From: Caenorhabditis remanei
Lineage: Eukaryota > Nematoda > Chromadorea > Rhabditida > Rhabditidae
DNA: 64,000 bases
Reading direction: 5' to 3'
NCBI RefSeq assembly: GCF_010183535.1
Contig: NC_071330.1
Span: 14,303,717-14,367,716 of the forward strand
Part shown: piece after piece, positions 63,268-64,000 of the stretch
Layout: each line of letters begins with the position of its first letter
Position numbering within the stretch: the first letter of the stretch is position 1
Notes under the pieces: model-generated
What the model was told of the DNA's origin: nothing
Database searches by the model: none
The model's input: only the letters and a program-made list of their open reading frames with translations
Position numbers and translations under genes: made by a program

Positions 63268-63763
63268 GTTCAAACAATTTGGACGGGTTTTCAGAAAATA
63301 TACAGCAAATTTGAGTGTTTCCAAGCAATTTTTCACAATTTTTTTTACATTTGTTTACCGTCATTAATAAGGGCTCCCAGACCAATAAATTATCATCATC
63401 GCCCTACACTACGCAACTCATTGACACCATATGTTTTTACGTCGTCTTTAACGTCATCACTTTAAGTTTCTTTTCTTTCAGCTTCCCTTCCTTAAAAGTA
63501 CACCTAACCTTTTTCTACGGATTCTATCTCGATTCACATTAAAAGTGCAAGTTTTTGTCATTCAGTACTATGTACTACTAATATGTACTTTTGAATGGAA
63601 TGACATTTGTAATCTCAAGAATTTTGATTTGGAGATGATATTCATATTATTCTAGCCCCCATTTTTCAAATTTTTACGATTTCTGAGAGGAATTAAGAAT
63701 TAGTTTTTGAAGTTTTTATTCTTCCGGCTCGAGTTGGACACTAATCCTATAATTAAGAGAGAG

Positions 63764-63821
<58 letters not shown>

Positions 63822-64000
63822 TTGGAGCCCCAGAGGTGGCGGAGTGGAAAGCAAAGACTTGCCGAAATCCATTTTTCAAGCAATTTTTTTTGGAATTTTT
63901 GAAAATATCAGAGTAAAAGTGTTTAAATCACCATACATGTTACTCTTTGTAAGTTTTCTAGGAAAAATCTGAAAAATATGAAATTAGTCCCGAAAAGTTT
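63268..64000. other. Intergenic with (GA)n microsatellite
   Basis: 63771-63818 is a GA run of about 24 units; Arg-Glu frames over it are artefacts. GGTGGCGGAGTGGAAAGC (63835-63852) is weakly tRNA-like. No gene is supported. Confidence 0.5.

Noticed and set aside
63707..63916. Arg-Glu repeat frame
   Set aside because: Produced by the (GA)n microsatellite; no splice sites or conserved flanks.

Overview
Kind of genome: this is eukaryotic DNA and almost certainly a nematode of the genus Caenorhabditis; I cannot name the species. The support is short introns (about 40-60 nt) with GT(A/T)AGT donors and TTTTCAG acceptors, AATAAA signals close behind stop codons, the dispersed CTACAGTAACC and GGGTCTCGACGCGAAA repeats, and nematode-type mobile elements (PAT-like split-repeat retroelement, CR1/jockey-like LINE, Tc4/Tc5-like and Tc1-like foldbacks, Helitron, hAT-like MITEs). 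The density of tandem paralogues, pseudogenes and transposons suggests a chromosome arm. All homology statements rest on motif reading by eye; no database search was run. Layout: (1) 1-1400 holds a degenerate homeobox gene. (2) 1.4-14.1 kb holds five copies of a six-transmembrane (6TM) family of unknown function: one split by a PAT-like element, one frameshifted, one intact (6837-7502), one that lost its start frame, and one whose two halves are separated by a full-length LINE. (3) 14.4-49.9 kb and 55.9-57.1 kb hold an expanded cluster of membrane-anchored RING genes in two subfamilies. RING-I genes have an exon starting MITRKIV/MIPRKIV, a second membrane/helical exon and a tiny third exon encoding a compact IAP-like RING. 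RING-II genes have an exon starting MIPIKY, a second membrane exon with an acidic tail, and a third exon encoding a C3HC4 RING ending in an LPKNYALxE motif. In both, intron phases are 0 then 2. (4) 50.8-52.9 kb holds a related six-TM gene with an acidic tail instead of a RING, set between about 400-bp inverted repeats. (5) 59.5-62.1 kb holds an ING-type PHD-finger gene and a soluble RING gene. How the genes fit together: RING-II (minus) and RING-I (plus) genes repeatedly sit head to head across about 0.5-1 kb, and these gaps carry copies of TGACGTGG (CREB/ATF6/XBP1-like). The duplicating unit looks like a divergent pair under a shared promoter. Multispanning membrane RING proteins are often ubiquitin ligases (for example in ER-associated degradation), so the cluster may encode a fast-evolving set of membrane E3 ligases; that is inference. 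Many copies are broken or chimeric: one fused 12-TM gene, one exon-A/exon-B' chimera, a shared fusion of RING-I to a RING-II tail, a shared splice-acceptor loss in the compact RING, an exact inverted exon duplication, and several transposon insertions whose TA or TNA target sites let the uninterrupted gene be read through. A second theme is a set of hAT-like MITEs with exact 8-bp target duplications and interiors built of short repeats (CGGAAGT, CCGGAAT or GGGCC).
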